DNA of 64,000 nucleotides, taken from positions 1-64,000 of the forward strand of contig NZ_AOHO01000076.1 in assembly GCF_000342005.1 (NCBI RefSeq). The letters are read 5' to 3'. The stretch is from Amycolatopsis decaplanina DSM 44594 (lineage in GTDB: Bacteria; Actinomycetota; Actinomycetes; Mycobacteriales; Pseudonocardiaceae). The position numbers were made by a program, and so were the translations under genes. Position 1 is the stretch's first letter; each line of letters starts with the position of its first letter. This document shows positions 54,008 to 62,255 of the stretch, piece by piece. Under the pieces are notes generated by a model. That model was not told where the DNA came from. It was given only the letters and a program-made list of their open reading frames with translations, and ran no database searches.

Positions 54008-55084
54008 TCACCAGTTGGATTTGTAGCCGCTGGTCAGTGAATTGCCCTTGTGCCGCCATTTCGGTTCCTCGTCGGCCGTCCTCTTCGTGAAGCCGCGCAG
54101 GGCACGGATGACCGTCCCGTAGGCGGTGGTCGCCGCGGCGGACACCTTCGCCCCGGGCGGTTCGTCCATGAACGGCATGAACTTGTCCGGGAAACCGGGC
54201 ATGGTGCAGGCGATGCAGATGCCGCCGACGTTCGGGCAGCCGCCGACGCCGTTGATCCAGCCGCGTTTGGGAACGTTGCACTTGACCACCGGACCCCAGC
54301 AGCCGAGCTTCACGAGGCACTTCGACGAGCCGTAATCGGTGGCGAATTCGCCCTGCTCGTAGTAACCCGCCCTGTCGCAGCCCTCGTGGACAGTGGCGCC
54401 GAACAGCCACTTCGGGCGCAAGGCCTCGTCGAGTGGGATCATCGGCGACTGCCCGGCGGCCTGGAACAGCAGGTAGAGAATGGTCTCCGAGAGGTTGTCC
54501 GGATGAGTCGGGCAGCCGGGAACGCACACGATCGGGATCCCCGCCTTGGACCGCCACTCCCACCCGAGGTAGTCCGGCACACCCATCGCGCCGGTCGGGT
54601 TACCCGCCATCGCATGGATGCCGCCATAGGTCGCGCAGGTGCCCACCGCGAGGACCACCAAAGCCTTGGGGGCCAGACGATCCAGCCATTCGCTCGTGGT
54701 CATCGGCTGGCCGGTCGCCGGGTCGTTGCCGAACCCGCACCAGTAGCCCTCGGTCTTGATCGCCTCGTTCGGGATCGATCCCTCGACGACCAGCACGAAG
54801 GGATCGAGCTCGCCACGGTCGGCCTTGTGCCACCACTCGATGAACGTGTCGGCGCCCGTTTCCGGACCGGATTCGAAATCGATCAGCGGCCAGTGCACCT
54901 CGACCCTGGGCAAACCGGGTAACGCGCCGAGCATGATGTCCTCGATGCTCGGCTGGGTCGCGGCGGTCAGCGCGACGGAGTCGCCGTCACAACCGAGACC
55001 GCCGTTCATCCAGAGGATGTGCACCACCTGCTCGTCGGCCGACTCCGGCTCCGGGGTTCCCACTGCCGTGTCGGCCGTGGTCAT
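54008..55084 (-). CDS. hhyS: [NiFe]-hydrogenase small subunit, group 1h
   Basis: The 358-residue electron-transfer subunit. It lacks a Tat signal, which fits a cytoplasmic enzyme. The proximal-cluster motif, usually CxxC, reads GLGCDGDS: one Cys (Cys32) is kept, the other is Gly, and Asp33/Asp35 follow. This agrees with the unusual 3Cys/1Asp cluster described for oxygen-tolerant group 1h enzymes. Further clusters use GTCATYGG, CVPGCPTHPDN, HEGCDRAGYY, CLVKLGCWGP, CPNVGGICIACTMPGFPD. ATG at 55084 has the perfect site AAGGAGGT. It is first in the operon down to 49859. Confidence 0.95.
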   Translation of the reverse strand: MTTADTAVGTPEPESADEQVVHILWMNGGLGCDGDSVALTAATQPSIEDIMLGALPGLPRVEVHWPLIDFESGPETGADTFIEWWHKADRGELDPFVLVVEGSIPNEAIKTEGYWCGFGNDPATGQPMTTSEWLDRLAPKALVVLAVGTCATYGGIHAMAGNPTGAMGVPDYLGWEWRSKAGIPIVCVPGCPTHPDNLSETILYLLFQAAGQSPMIPLDEALRPKWLFGATVHEGCDRAGYYEQGEFATDYGSSKCLVKLGCWGPVVKCNVPKRGWINGVGGCPNVGGICIACTMPGFPDKFMPFMDEPPGAKVSAAATTAYGTVIRALRGFTKRTADEEPKWRHKGNSLTSGYKSNW

Positions 55085-55268
55085 GGATGATTACCTCCTT
55101 GCGAAAGGTTCGACCACATTCGAAATGGACGAACAACCGGCGGGCAGGGTGAAAGACAGACATGCCGACCCGAGAAGCGGCAAGGAATAACGACCTTGAA
55201 AAGATCGGCTTCCGGTTTCCGGCCGGTATCACGGTAGCCCCCGTCCTTATGCGACAGCAAGGACACCC

Positions 55269-55332
55269 CGGGTACCCCGCCGGACATAACTGTCCTACCC
55301 GGTTGCCCTGTCCGCCTTTTGGCGGGTACCCG
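55269..55332. promoter_or_regulatory. Two GGGTACCC boxes in the hydrogenase divergent promoter
   Basis: CGGGTACCCCGCC at 55269-55281 and GGCGGGTACCCG at 55321-55332 form an inverted pair, and each box is itself palindromic around GTAC. They lie between the hydrogenase small-subunit start (55084) and the HTH gene start (55377) and may be operators for that HTH protein. Confidence 0.45.
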
Positions 55333-55376
55333 TGCCCCTGTACGCTGGCCGGACTCGGCAGACGGGCGGGTTACAC

Positions 55377-55934
55377 GTGGAAGTTTCGGATTTCGCAGAC
55401 CTGAAGACGCCCATTGAGCTGCTTCCGGTCGTCGTGCTCTCCAAGATCTTCCCGGCCCGCCCGTCGTCGATTCCCGAGATCCGTGAATTCGTCCGTCATT
55501 CACTCGCGGAGTCGCCACTCACCGACGAAGACAACCGCGAAGTGGGCCAGACGGTCTTCCGCGCATTGCTCGACGCCGCCGGCCCGACCGGCACGATCCA
55601 GATCTCCTTCCGGATCTTCCCGGAGCACGTCGAGGTCGACGTCCTGCATTCGCAGTCCGGACAGCCGGGCGAGCCCACTCTCGCCGAGGTGGCCGAACTG
55701 GAGGCCACGATGCCACCACCACAGGCGAAGACGGCACCTTTCGGACAGTCGGCGACCTTCTCCGAGTGGATGGCCGATGTGCTGCGCAGGGAAGGGCTCA
55801 CCCAGGAGGCCGCGGCCCGGCAGCTCGGAGTCTCGGTGAAGACCGTCGGACGATGGGTGGGCGGCGAGACCGAGCCGCGGATGCGTGACCTGCGCCGTCT
55901 GCGAGAACGTTTCGGCCAGCCACCGCTGAGCTGA
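55377..55934 (+). CDS. HTH regulator with degenerate RsbW-like N-terminus
   Basis: A 185-residue predicted DNA-binding protein facing the hydrogenase operon. Residues 15-85 look like the N-lobe of an RsbW-type ATPase (FPARPSSIPEIREFVRHSL, then TIQISFRIFPEHVEVDVL) but the ATP-binding boxes are missing. Residues about 125-180 form an XRE-type HTH: LTQEAAARQLGVSVKTVGRW, GGETEPRMRDLRRLRERFG. Start GTG at 55377. Because it is divergent and next to the palindromic boxes, it is the best candidate regulator of the hydrogenase locus. Confidence 0.75.
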   Translation: MEVSDFADLKTPIELLPVVVLSKIFPARPSSIPEIREFVRHSLAESPLTDEDNREVGQTVFRALLDAAGPTGTIQISFRIFPEHVEVDVLHSQSGQPGEPTLAEVAELEATMPPPQAKTAPFGQSATFSEWMADVLRREGLTQEAAARQLGVSVKTVGRWVGGETEPRMRDLRRLRERFGQPPLS

Positions 55935-56297
55935 TCCGGCGACCGCGGCCGTTACAAGATCCACCGACCGAAGAAATGCCCGATCCAGTGAATCGTGTCA
56001 CCGAGATGTACCATTGACGTATCACCGTGGTCAGCGAACACTGGTGCCTCGTTCCCGCTGGACAAAGGTGTCCGAGTGAATTGGCCGGCGCCAGGCTGTA
56101 GCGTATTTCCGAGGGCGAGGATCATCGCGCGCCCGTATCGGCGCGGCGATCGGGCGTTCAGCATCGCGGCGGACAGCTAAGGCGTGCATCTGTCTCGAAA
56201 GAATGGATCTTCGGCGCGAAGTACATCTGCATCACCGGTGAATTCGTCACCACATATGACCGACTGCCTGTCCTGAAACCCCATAAGGAATCCGATC
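55935..56297. other. Promoter spacer of the SIS/hyp operon
   Basis: About 360 bases, more AT-rich than the genes on either side, without a coding frame of note. It should carry the promoter of the plus-strand maturation operon, possibly with a long leader. I could not pick a single convincing promoter. Confidence 0.4.
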
Positions 56298-56924
56298 GTG
56301 ACAGAATTGTCGCGTTCCGGCGGTGCCGATGTCCTCGACGCATTGGCCGATCGTCGTATCCGACCCTTGAATGATCTCGCCGAGCATGCCGAGGACATCG
56401 CGCGCACCTGCCACAGCATGGCGACCCGCTTCCAGCGAGGCGGGAAGCTCCTGGTCTTCGGCAACGGTGGCCCGAGCACCGACGCTCAGCATGTCGCGGT
56501 CGAGTTCGTGCACCCCGTCATAGTCGGCAAACGGGCCTTACCCGCCCTTTCCCTGACGTCGGATGTCGCCACGCTCACCGGGATCGCCAACCGGGAAGGG
56601 CTGGCCGAAGTCTTCGCGCACCAGATCCGGTTCCTGGCGGAACCTCTGGACATCGCGCTCGGTCTGTCCACCGACGGCGACTGCGTCAACGTGGTGCGCG
56701 GGCTCGAGCAGGCCCGCGACCTGGGCCTGTTGACCGTGGCGCTGACCGGTGACCGCGGTGGCGCCATCGCGGCCCGCCGAGCCGCCGACCACGTGCTGAT
56801 CGCCGCGTCGGCGGACCCCAGGGTGGTCAAGGAAGTGCACGTGACGATGTACCACATTCTCTGGGAGTTGGTTCACGTTTTCTTCGAACATCCTGGTGTG
56901 CTCGCGCAGGAGGCGACGGCGTGA
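56298..56924 (+). CDS. SIS-domain isomerase, GmhA-like (metal site kept)
   Basis: A 208-residue phosphosugar isomerase-type protein. Phosphate loop FGNGGPSTDAQH; the residues that bind zinc and act in GmhA are kept: His65 and Glu69 in AQHVAVEF, and His181 in KEVHVTMYH. The second sugar loop is STDGDC rather than the usual STSGNS. GTG at 56298 follows AAGGA. It leads the maturation operon, overlapping the HypC-like gene by GTGA. No heptose pathway gene is near, so it likely has a hydrogenase-linked task instead of lipopolysaccharide synthesis. Confidence 0.85.
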   Translation: MTELSRSGGADVLDALADRRIRPLNDLAEHAEDIARTCHSMATRFQRGGKLLVFGNGGPSTDAQHVAVEFVHPVIVGKRALPALSLTSDVATLTGIANREGLAEVFAHQIRFLAEPLDIALGLSTDGDCVNVVRGLEQARDLGLLTVALTGDRGGAIAARRAADHVLIAASADPRVVKEVHVTMYHILWELVHVFFEHPGVLAQEATA

Positions 56925-57142
56925 ACGTCCCCGAATGCCGTGACGACGTCTGCGTGACCTGTTCCGACTCCGCGGTCCCCGTCACCGTTCTCGGCCTGCT
57001 GGACGACTGTTACGCCGTCGTCCGCACGGCCGCCGGCCGCGAAGAACAAGTGAGCGTCGCGCTGGTCAACGCCGAGGTCGGCGACACCATCCTGGTGCAC
57101 GCCGGCGAAGCGATCGCGGTCGTGGGGACGGGTACCCGGTGA
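56921..57142 (+). CDS. Divergent HypC/HupF-like chaperone
   Basis: A 73-residue protein with a HypC-like beta barrel (DSAVPVTVLGLLDDCYAVV, VSVALVNAEVGDTILVHAGE) but a different N-terminus: the canonical MCLGIP is replaced by MNVPECRDDVCVTCSD, with Cys6, Cys11 and Cys14. The essential N-terminal Cys2 of HypC is absent. GTG at 56921 overlaps the SIS gene, and its stop overlaps the second SIS gene, so all three are translated together. A true HypC is encoded at 59674. Confidence 0.82.
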   Translation: MNVPECRDDVCVTCSDSAVPVTVLGLLDDCYAVVRTAAGREEQVSVALVNAEVGDTILVHAGEAIAVVGTGTR

Positions 57143-57843
57143 AGCGGACCGACGATACGGCCTCCCCTCCACCCGCCGAGGACGTGAGGTCGCTCTACCC
57201 TTTCCTGTACTCGGATTCGTCCGACGCCGACTCCGTGCTCGACCAGATCCGCCGGTCCACTGTGGACAAAGCGCGCGAGATCGTCGCGCTGCGGGAGTCG
57301 ATGTTCGCTCGCGACGGGAGCCGGCTGCTGGAGTGCGCCGGCGCGATGGCACGCCGATTCACCGGTGGCGGGCGCCTGCTGGCGTTCGGCAACGGTGGCA
57401 GTTCGACCGACGCACAGGACTTGGCCAGCCTCTTCCTCAGTCCGGCGAGCGGGCCCGGCGGTACCCCTCCCCCGCTGCCCGCCTTCGGCCTCACCAACGA
57501 CATCGCGGTGATCACCGCGCTGAGCAACGACATCGGCTTCGACGTGGTGTTCGCCCGGCAGATCGCCGCCTTCGCGAAGCCGCTCGACATCGCGGTCGGC
57601 CTGTCCACCAGCGGCAACTCCACCAACCTGCTGCGTGGCTTGGACGAGGCGAACGGGCGAGGTCTGCTCACGATCGGGATCACCGGCTACGACGGCGGCA
57701 AGATGGCCGAACTGGACGGCATCGACTACCTGTTCGTGGTCCCGTCTCCGTCGGTGCACCGCGTCCAAGAGGCACAGACCACGCTTTATCACGTGTTGTG
57801 GGAACTGGTCGTCGAACACCTCGCGGAGCGGGTGAAACCGTGA
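57139..57843 (+). CDS. SIS-domain protein, degenerate (metal site lost)
   Basis: A 234-residue paralogue of the protein at 56298 with an extra N-terminal 40 residues. The phosphate loop is intact (FGNGGSSTDAQD, LSTSGNSTN), but the metal and catalytic residues are gone: Asp94 in place of His, Leu98 in place of Glu, and Gln213 in VQEAQTTLYH in place of the C-terminal His. It should bind a phosphosugar but not isomerise it as GmhA does. Probable partner of the first SIS protein. GTG at 57139 overlaps the previous stop. Confidence 0.85.
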   Translation: MKRTDDTASPPPAEDVRSLYPFLYSDSSDADSVLDQIRRSTVDKAREIVALRESMFARDGSRLLECAGAMARRFTGGGRLLAFGNGGSSTDAQDLASLFLSPASGPGGTPPPLPAFGLTNDIAVITALSNDIGFDVVFARQIAAFAKPLDIAVGLSTSGNSTNLLRGLDEANGRGLLTIGITGYDGGKMAELDGIDYLFVVPSPSVHRVQEAQTTLYHVLWELVVEHLAERVKP

Positions 57844-59171
57844 CCGACGCCCTGACCCGGGCCAAGGCCGTGGCCGACGCCGTGCTCTACGAGGGATACC
57901 TGTTGTACCCGTATCGCGCGTCGGCGGCGAAGAACAAGGTGCGCTGGCAATGGGGCGTGCTCACTCCCGCCGCCTACGCGGCGGCGGGTACCGGCGAACA
58001 TCACTGGTCGCAGGCGGAACTGATCGCGGAGCCACCGGACGATGGGGTTCTCCAAGTCCGGCTCCGCTTCCTCCAAGTGCAGAAACGTGTGGTCGAGGCG
58101 GCCGGCAGGGCGGTGCCGTCGCTGACCGTCGACGGAACCGAGTACACCACCTGGGAGGAGGCCGTCGAACGTGAGATCGCGGCCGCGATCCCCTTCGCGG
58201 CCCTGCGCAGGGGAACCTGTGTCCCGTTCCACGTGGAAGGCGGTGAGGACGTCGAGCCGATCCTCGGTGGCGACGACGCGCGGCTGGTGCGCAGGCGCGC
58301 CGGCCTGCGCGGCGAACTACGGCTCCGCGGTGAGGCTTTGCCAGGGCCGTTCGGCGGCGTGAAACTGCGGGTGGGGGTGTACAACAAGTCCGTCTGGGAC
58401 GAGCCGGAAGCGACGCGGGACGAAGCACTGGCCCACTCGATGGTCGCCACGCACACGCTGCTCTCCATCCCGGGTGGCGCTTTCCTCTCGCTGATCGACC
58501 CGCCCGAATGGGCGTCGGTGGCCACCGAGGAATGCGTCAACGAACGCACCTGGCCGGTCCTGCTCGGAAAGCCCGGCCGGTGCGACACCGTCCTGTGCTC
58601 GCCGATCATCCTCTACGACCACCCGGAAATCGCCGAGGAGAGCCAAGGTCCCCTGTACGACGGCCTGGAGATCGACGAGATCCTGACCCTGCGCACGCTG
58701 ACGCTCACCGACGAGGAGAAACGGCAGGCACGCGCCACCGACACGCGGGCGGCCGAACTGATCGACCGGGTCGAGAGCATGCCACCGGAATTGCTGGACC
58801 GGCTCCACGGCACGATCCGCTATCTGCGCTCCGTCACCGGTGACGCGGAGGAACCGCCCGACGTGCCGTGGTGGGATCCCGAGGCGGACGCGTCGCTGTC
58901 GCCGGAATCCGACACCGTGAACGTCGCCGGGGTCGCGATCGGCAAGGGCAGCCGCGTACGGCTGCGGCCCGCCAAGCGGGCCGACGCGCACGACATGTTC
59001 CTGAGCGGCCGGGCCGCGGTCGTGCAGGCGGTGCTGCTCGACGTCGACGACGTCTGGCATATCGCGGTCACCCTCGAAGACGATCTCGGCTCGGAGCTCT
59101 ATGCCCAGCACGGCCGGTACCGCTACTTCGGCGTCGACGAGATCGAGCCGATCGCCACGGAGGCGCCATGA
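57840..59171 (+). CDS. Unknown 443-residue hydrogenase-locus protein
   Basis: A 443-residue protein of no family that I can name. Features: helical start (ALTRAKAVADAVLYEGYLLY), a region with PYRASAAKNKVRWQWGVL, a middle section LSIPGGAFLSLIDPPEWA then LCSPIILYDHPEIAEES, and a small C-terminal beta domain with VRLRPAKRADAHDMFLSGR and HIAVTLEDDLGSEL. No signal peptide or clear metal motif. GTG at 57840 overlaps the SIS stop and its own stop overlaps the protease start, so it is certainly part of the maturation operon. Confidence 0.85.
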   Translation: MTDALTRAKAVADAVLYEGYLLYPYRASAAKNKVRWQWGVLTPAAYAAAGTGEHHWSQAELIAEPPDDGVLQVRLRFLQVQKRVVEAAGRAVPSLTVDGTEYTTWEEAVEREIAAAIPFAALRRGTCVPFHVEGGEDVEPILGGDDARLVRRRAGLRGELRLRGEALPGPFGGVKLRVGVYNKSVWDEPEATRDEALAHSMVATHTLLSIPGGAFLSLIDPPEWASVATEECVNERTWPVLLGKPGRCDTVLCSPIILYDHPEIAEESQGPLYDGLEIDEILTLRTLTLTDEEKRQARATDTRAAELIDRVESMPPELLDRLHGTIRYLRSVTGDAEEPPDVPWWDPEADASLSPESDTVNVAGVAIGKGSRVRLRPAKRADAHDMFLSGRAAVVQAVLLDVDDVWHIAVTLEDDLGSELYAQHGRYRYFGVDEIEPIATEAP

Positions 59172-59701
59172 CTCCCCGGATACTGGTGGCCGGCATCGGC
59201 AACGTCTTCCTCGGAGACGACGGTTTCGGGGTCGAAGTCGTCCGCCGGATGTCCACGAAGGTCTTGCCGGATCGGGTGCGGGTGGCGGACTACGGCGTTC
59301 GCGGTATGCACCTGGCCTACGACCTGGTCGCCGGGCAGTACGACCTGACGGTGATGGTGGACGCCACCACGCGGGGCGATGCCCCCGGCACGGTGTACGT
59401 CGTCGAACTGGATCTCCCCGAAGGGCCGCCCCGGCCGACGGCGGAGGCACTCGACGCGCACGGGATGCAGCCCGACGTCGTGCTGAACCTGGTCGCCCTC
59501 CTCGGCGGGGATCCCGGCCGGGTGCTGCTGGTCGGTTGCGAACCGGCGGTGCTCGACCATCGCATGGAGCTCAGCCCCGCGGTGGCGGCCGCGGTGGACA
59601 CGGCCGCGGACGCCGTCGCCGACCTCATCGGCGCGTGCCGGTCAGCTGCGACAGGAAGGAGCCGGGTGCCGTCATGTGCCTTGGAATCCCCGGAGAAGTG
59701 A
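59168..59701 (+). CDS. Hydrogenase maturation endopeptidase (HyaD/HupD type)
   Basis: A 177-residue peptidase expected to trim the large-subunit C-terminus after nickel insertion. GIGNVFLGDDGFGVEVV at 9-25 holds the nickel-binding acidic residue, followed by DYGVRGMHLAYDL and LLVGCEPA, family signatures. ATG at 59168 overlaps the stop of the unknown protein (ATGA). The 3' end overlaps the start of hypC by 28 bases. Confidence 0.92.
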   Translation: MTPRILVAGIGNVFLGDDGFGVEVVRRMSTKVLPDRVRVADYGVRGMHLAYDLVAGQYDLTVMVDATTRGDAPGTVYVVELDLPEGPPRPTAEALDAHGMQPDVVLNLVALLGGDPGRVLLVGCEPAVLDHRMELSPAVAAAVDTAADAVADLIGACRSAATGRSRVPSCALESPEK

Positions 59702-59946
59702 TCGAAATCCTCGCGGACCGTACTGATCTGGCGAAGGTCGACGTGGGCGGCGTCAGACGGGCCATCAACATCGCGCTGGTCGCCGAAGAGGGCATCGAGC
59801 CGGGCGACTGGGTTCTGATCCATGTCGGCTTCGCCCTGTCCAAGATCGACGAGGCCGAGGCGAAAGCGGCGATGGACTTCCTCGAGAGCATCGGCAAGGC
59901 CTATGACGACGAGATCGCGGCCCTGCGCGATTCGCAGATCATTTAG
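59674..59946 (+). CDS. hypC: HypC/HybG/HupF chaperone
   Basis: A 90-residue chaperone that carries the Fe(CN)2CO unit with HypD. Starts with the canonical MCLGIPG (Cys2), followed by a beta barrel and the C-terminal helix IDEAEAKAAMDFLESIGK. ATG at 59674, overlapping the maturation protease gene. hypD follows after 12 bases. Confidence 0.95.
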   Translation: MCLGIPGEVIEILADRTDLAKVDVGGVRRAINIALVAEEGIEPGDWVLIHVGFALSKIDEAEAKAAMDFLESIGKAYDDEIAALRDSQII

Positions 59947-59958
59947 GAGCTGAGCAGC

Positions 59959-61143
59959 ATGCGTTTCGTCGACGAGTTCCGCGACGCCGAGAAGGCCAAG
60001 GTGCTCTCCGCGAAGATCGCCGGCCTGTGCGAGCCCGGCCGCGAGTACAAGTTCATGGAGGTGTGCGGCGGCCATACGCACACGATCTACAAGCACGGAC
60101 TGGAGGATTACCTTCCGGAGTCCATCACCCTGGTACACGGTCCCGGCTGCCCGGTCTGTGTCATCCCGATGGGCCGCATCGACGACGCGATCCACATCGC
60201 CCGCCGTCCCGAGGTGCTCATGACTTCGTTCGGCGACATGATGCGGGTGCCCGGCGGCGACGGGAACTTCTTCGACTCCAACGCCGAGGACACCGACATC
60301 CGGATGGTCTACTCGCCACTGGACTCGCTGAAGATCGCCAGGCAGAACCCGGACCGGCAGGTCGTGTTCATGGCGATCGGCTTCGAGACCACCACGCCGT
60401 CGACCGCGATGACGATCCTGCGAGCGGCCGAAGAAGGCATCGAGAACTTCTCGGTCTTCTGCAACCACATCACCATCATTCCCGCCATCAAGGCCATCCT
60501 CGACTCTCCGGACCTGCGTCTCGACGGCTTCATCGGACCAGGGCACGTTTCGACGGTGATCGGTTGCCGCCCGTACGAATTCATCGCCAGGAGTTACGGA
60601 AAGCCCCTCGTGGTGGCCGGATTCGAGCCGCTCGACATCCTGCGGTCGATCCACATGCTGATGGTGCAGCTCAAGGAAGGCCGCTCGGAAGTGGAGAACC
60701 AGTACTCGCGGGTCGTGCCGTGGGAGGGCAACCTCAAGGCGTTGCGGGTGATCAACGAGACGATGGAGCTGCGCCCGTACTTCGAATGGCGCGGACTCGG
60801 TTTCATCTCCCACTCGGCACTGCGGTTACGCGAGAAGTACGCGCCGTTCGACGCCGAGGTGAAGTACGACGTGCCGGGGGTGCGGGTCGCGGACCCGAAG
60901 GCGTGCCAATGCGGCGAGGTACTGAAAGGGGTGCTGAAACCCTGGGAATGCAAGGTCTTCGGCACCGCGTGCACCCCCGAGACCCCGATCGGAACCTGCA
61001 TGGTGTCACCGGAGGGAGCTTGCGCGGCCTACTACAACTTCGGGCGGTTCACCCGGACCAGGGTGCCGGAGACGAGCATCGCCACGACCGACGACCTGGC
61101 CGCTACGGCCCGCCGGACCCCGGCCGAAGGCGCCATCCGATGA
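59959..61143 (+). CDS. hypD: Hydrogenase formation protein HypD
   Basis: A 394-residue Fe-S scaffold on which the Fe(CN)2CO unit is built. Signature motifs EVCGGHTHTIYKHG, GPGCPVCVIP and IGFETTTPSTA are intact, and the C-terminal cysteines CQCGEV, WECKVFG, CTPETPIGTC and EGACAAYYNFGR hold the [4Fe-4S] cluster. ATG at 59959 follows TTAGGAG. It overlaps hypE by 4 bases. Confidence 0.96.
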   Translation: MRFVDEFRDAEKAKVLSAKIAGLCEPGREYKFMEVCGGHTHTIYKHGLEDYLPESITLVHGPGCPVCVIPMGRIDDAIHIARRPEVLMTSFGDMMRVPGGDGNFFDSNAEDTDIRMVYSPLDSLKIARQNPDRQVVFMAIGFETTTPSTAMTILRAAEEGIENFSVFCNHITIIPAIKAILDSPDLRLDGFIGPGHVSTVIGCRPYEFIARSYGKPLVVAGFEPLDILRSIHMLMVQLKEGRSEVENQYSRVVPWEGNLKALRVINETMELRPYFEWRGLGFISHSALRLREKYAPFDAEVKYDVPGVRVADPKACQCGEVLKGVLKPWECKVFGTACTPETPIGTCMVSPEGACAAYYNFGRFTRTRVPETSIATTDDLAATARRTPAEGAIR

Positions 61144-62234
61144 GCGCCGGTACCGGCACGCCGTCCGGCCGGGAACAGGCGGTGCTCGATCGGATCGACA
61201 AGGCCCGCAGGCGCCGGGCCAAGGTACGCGAGGAACGGATCACGCTGGCCCACGGATCCGGCGGCAAGGCCACCCAAACCCTGATCGAAGGCGTCTTTCT
61301 CGAGGCGTTTCGCAATCCTCTGCTGGAACCGCTCGAAGACGCGGCCGCGCTGACGATCAGCGGCTCCCGGCTGGCGCTGACCACCGACTCGTTCGTGGTG
61401 TCACCGCTGTTCTTCCCCGGTGGCGACATCGGAGACCTCGCCGTCAACGGAACGGTCAACGATCTCGCCGTGTCCGGCGCCGAACCGCGGTACCTGACGG
61501 CGGGTTTCATCCTGGAGGAGGGTTTCCCGGTCACCGATCTGGTCAGGATCGTGGAGACGATGAAGTCCGCCGCCGACGCCGCCGGGGTGGCCATCGTGAC
61601 CGGTGACACCAAGGTGGTGCAGCGCGGAAAGGTCGACGGCTGCTACATCAACACGGCAGGTGTCGGCGTGATCGACCATCCGCACAGGCTCGGCGTCGCG
61701 ACGGTCGAGCCCGGAGACGCCGTCATCGTGTCCGGCCCGATCGGCGACCACGGCATCACCGTGATGCTCGCCCGCGGCGAACTCGACATCGAGGCGGACC
61801 TTCGATCGGACACCGCGCCGGTGCACGGGCTCGTCGCCGCGCTGTTAGCGGAAACCCCTGGCGTGCGGGCGATGCGCGACGCGACCCGAGGTGGCGTCGC
61901 GACCGTGCTCAACGAAATGGCCAGGGCCGCGGATGTGGCCGTGGTGATCGACGAAGAGCGGATCCCGGCCCGCGCTCAGGTGCGCGGGGCGTCGGAACTG
62001 CTCGGCATCGATCCGCTCTACGTGGCCTGCGAGGGCCGGATCGTGGTGGTCGTCGACGGCGAGCAGGCCGAGACCGCTCTGGCCGCCATGCGCGCGCACC
62101 CGCTCGGTTCGCAGGCCGCGATCATCGGCCGGATCAAGGCCGATCCGCCGGGCCTGGTGCTGCTGAACACCACCTTCGGCGGGACCCGGATCTGCGATCT
62201 GCTGGTCGGGGATCCACTGCCGCGAATCTGCTGA
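61140..62234 (+). CDS. hypE: Hydrogenase maturation protein HypE
   Basis: A 364-residue PurM-like enzyme that dehydrates the S-carbamoyl group on its C-terminal cysteine to thiocyanate. The C-terminus is PRIC as required. ITLAHGSGGKATQTLIEGVF and GDTKVVQRGKVDG are typical. ATG at 61140 overlaps hypD. The first 30 residues are a basic extension not always present in HypE. Confidence 0.96.
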   Translation: MSAGTGTPSGREQAVLDRIDKARRRRAKVREERITLAHGSGGKATQTLIEGVFLEAFRNPLLEPLEDAAALTISGSRLALTTDSFVVSPLFFPGGDIGDLAVNGTVNDLAVSGAEPRYLTAGFILEEGFPVTDLVRIVETMKSAADAAGVAIVTGDTKVVQRGKVDGCYINTAGVGVIDHPHRLGVATVEPGDAVIVSGPIGDHGITVMLARGELDIEADLRSDTAPVHGLVAALLAETPGVRAMRDATRGGVATVLNEMARAADVAVVIDEERIPARAQVRGASELLGIDPLYVACEGRIVVVVDGEQAETALAAMRAHPLGSQAAIIGRIKADPPGLVLLNTTFGGTRICDLLVGDPLPRIC

Positions 62235-62255
62235 AGACCGCCGAAGGGAGCGGGC

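Noticed and set aside
51961..54090. Plus-strand open frame of 709 codons
   Set aside because: Antisense to the hydrogenase large subunit and NifU-like genes; only codon-bias shadow.
57129..57138. CGGGTACCCG, same as the boxes before the hydrogenase operon
   Set aside because: It lies inside the coding end of the HypC-like gene and can be explained by codon use; a single coding match is not evidence of an operator.
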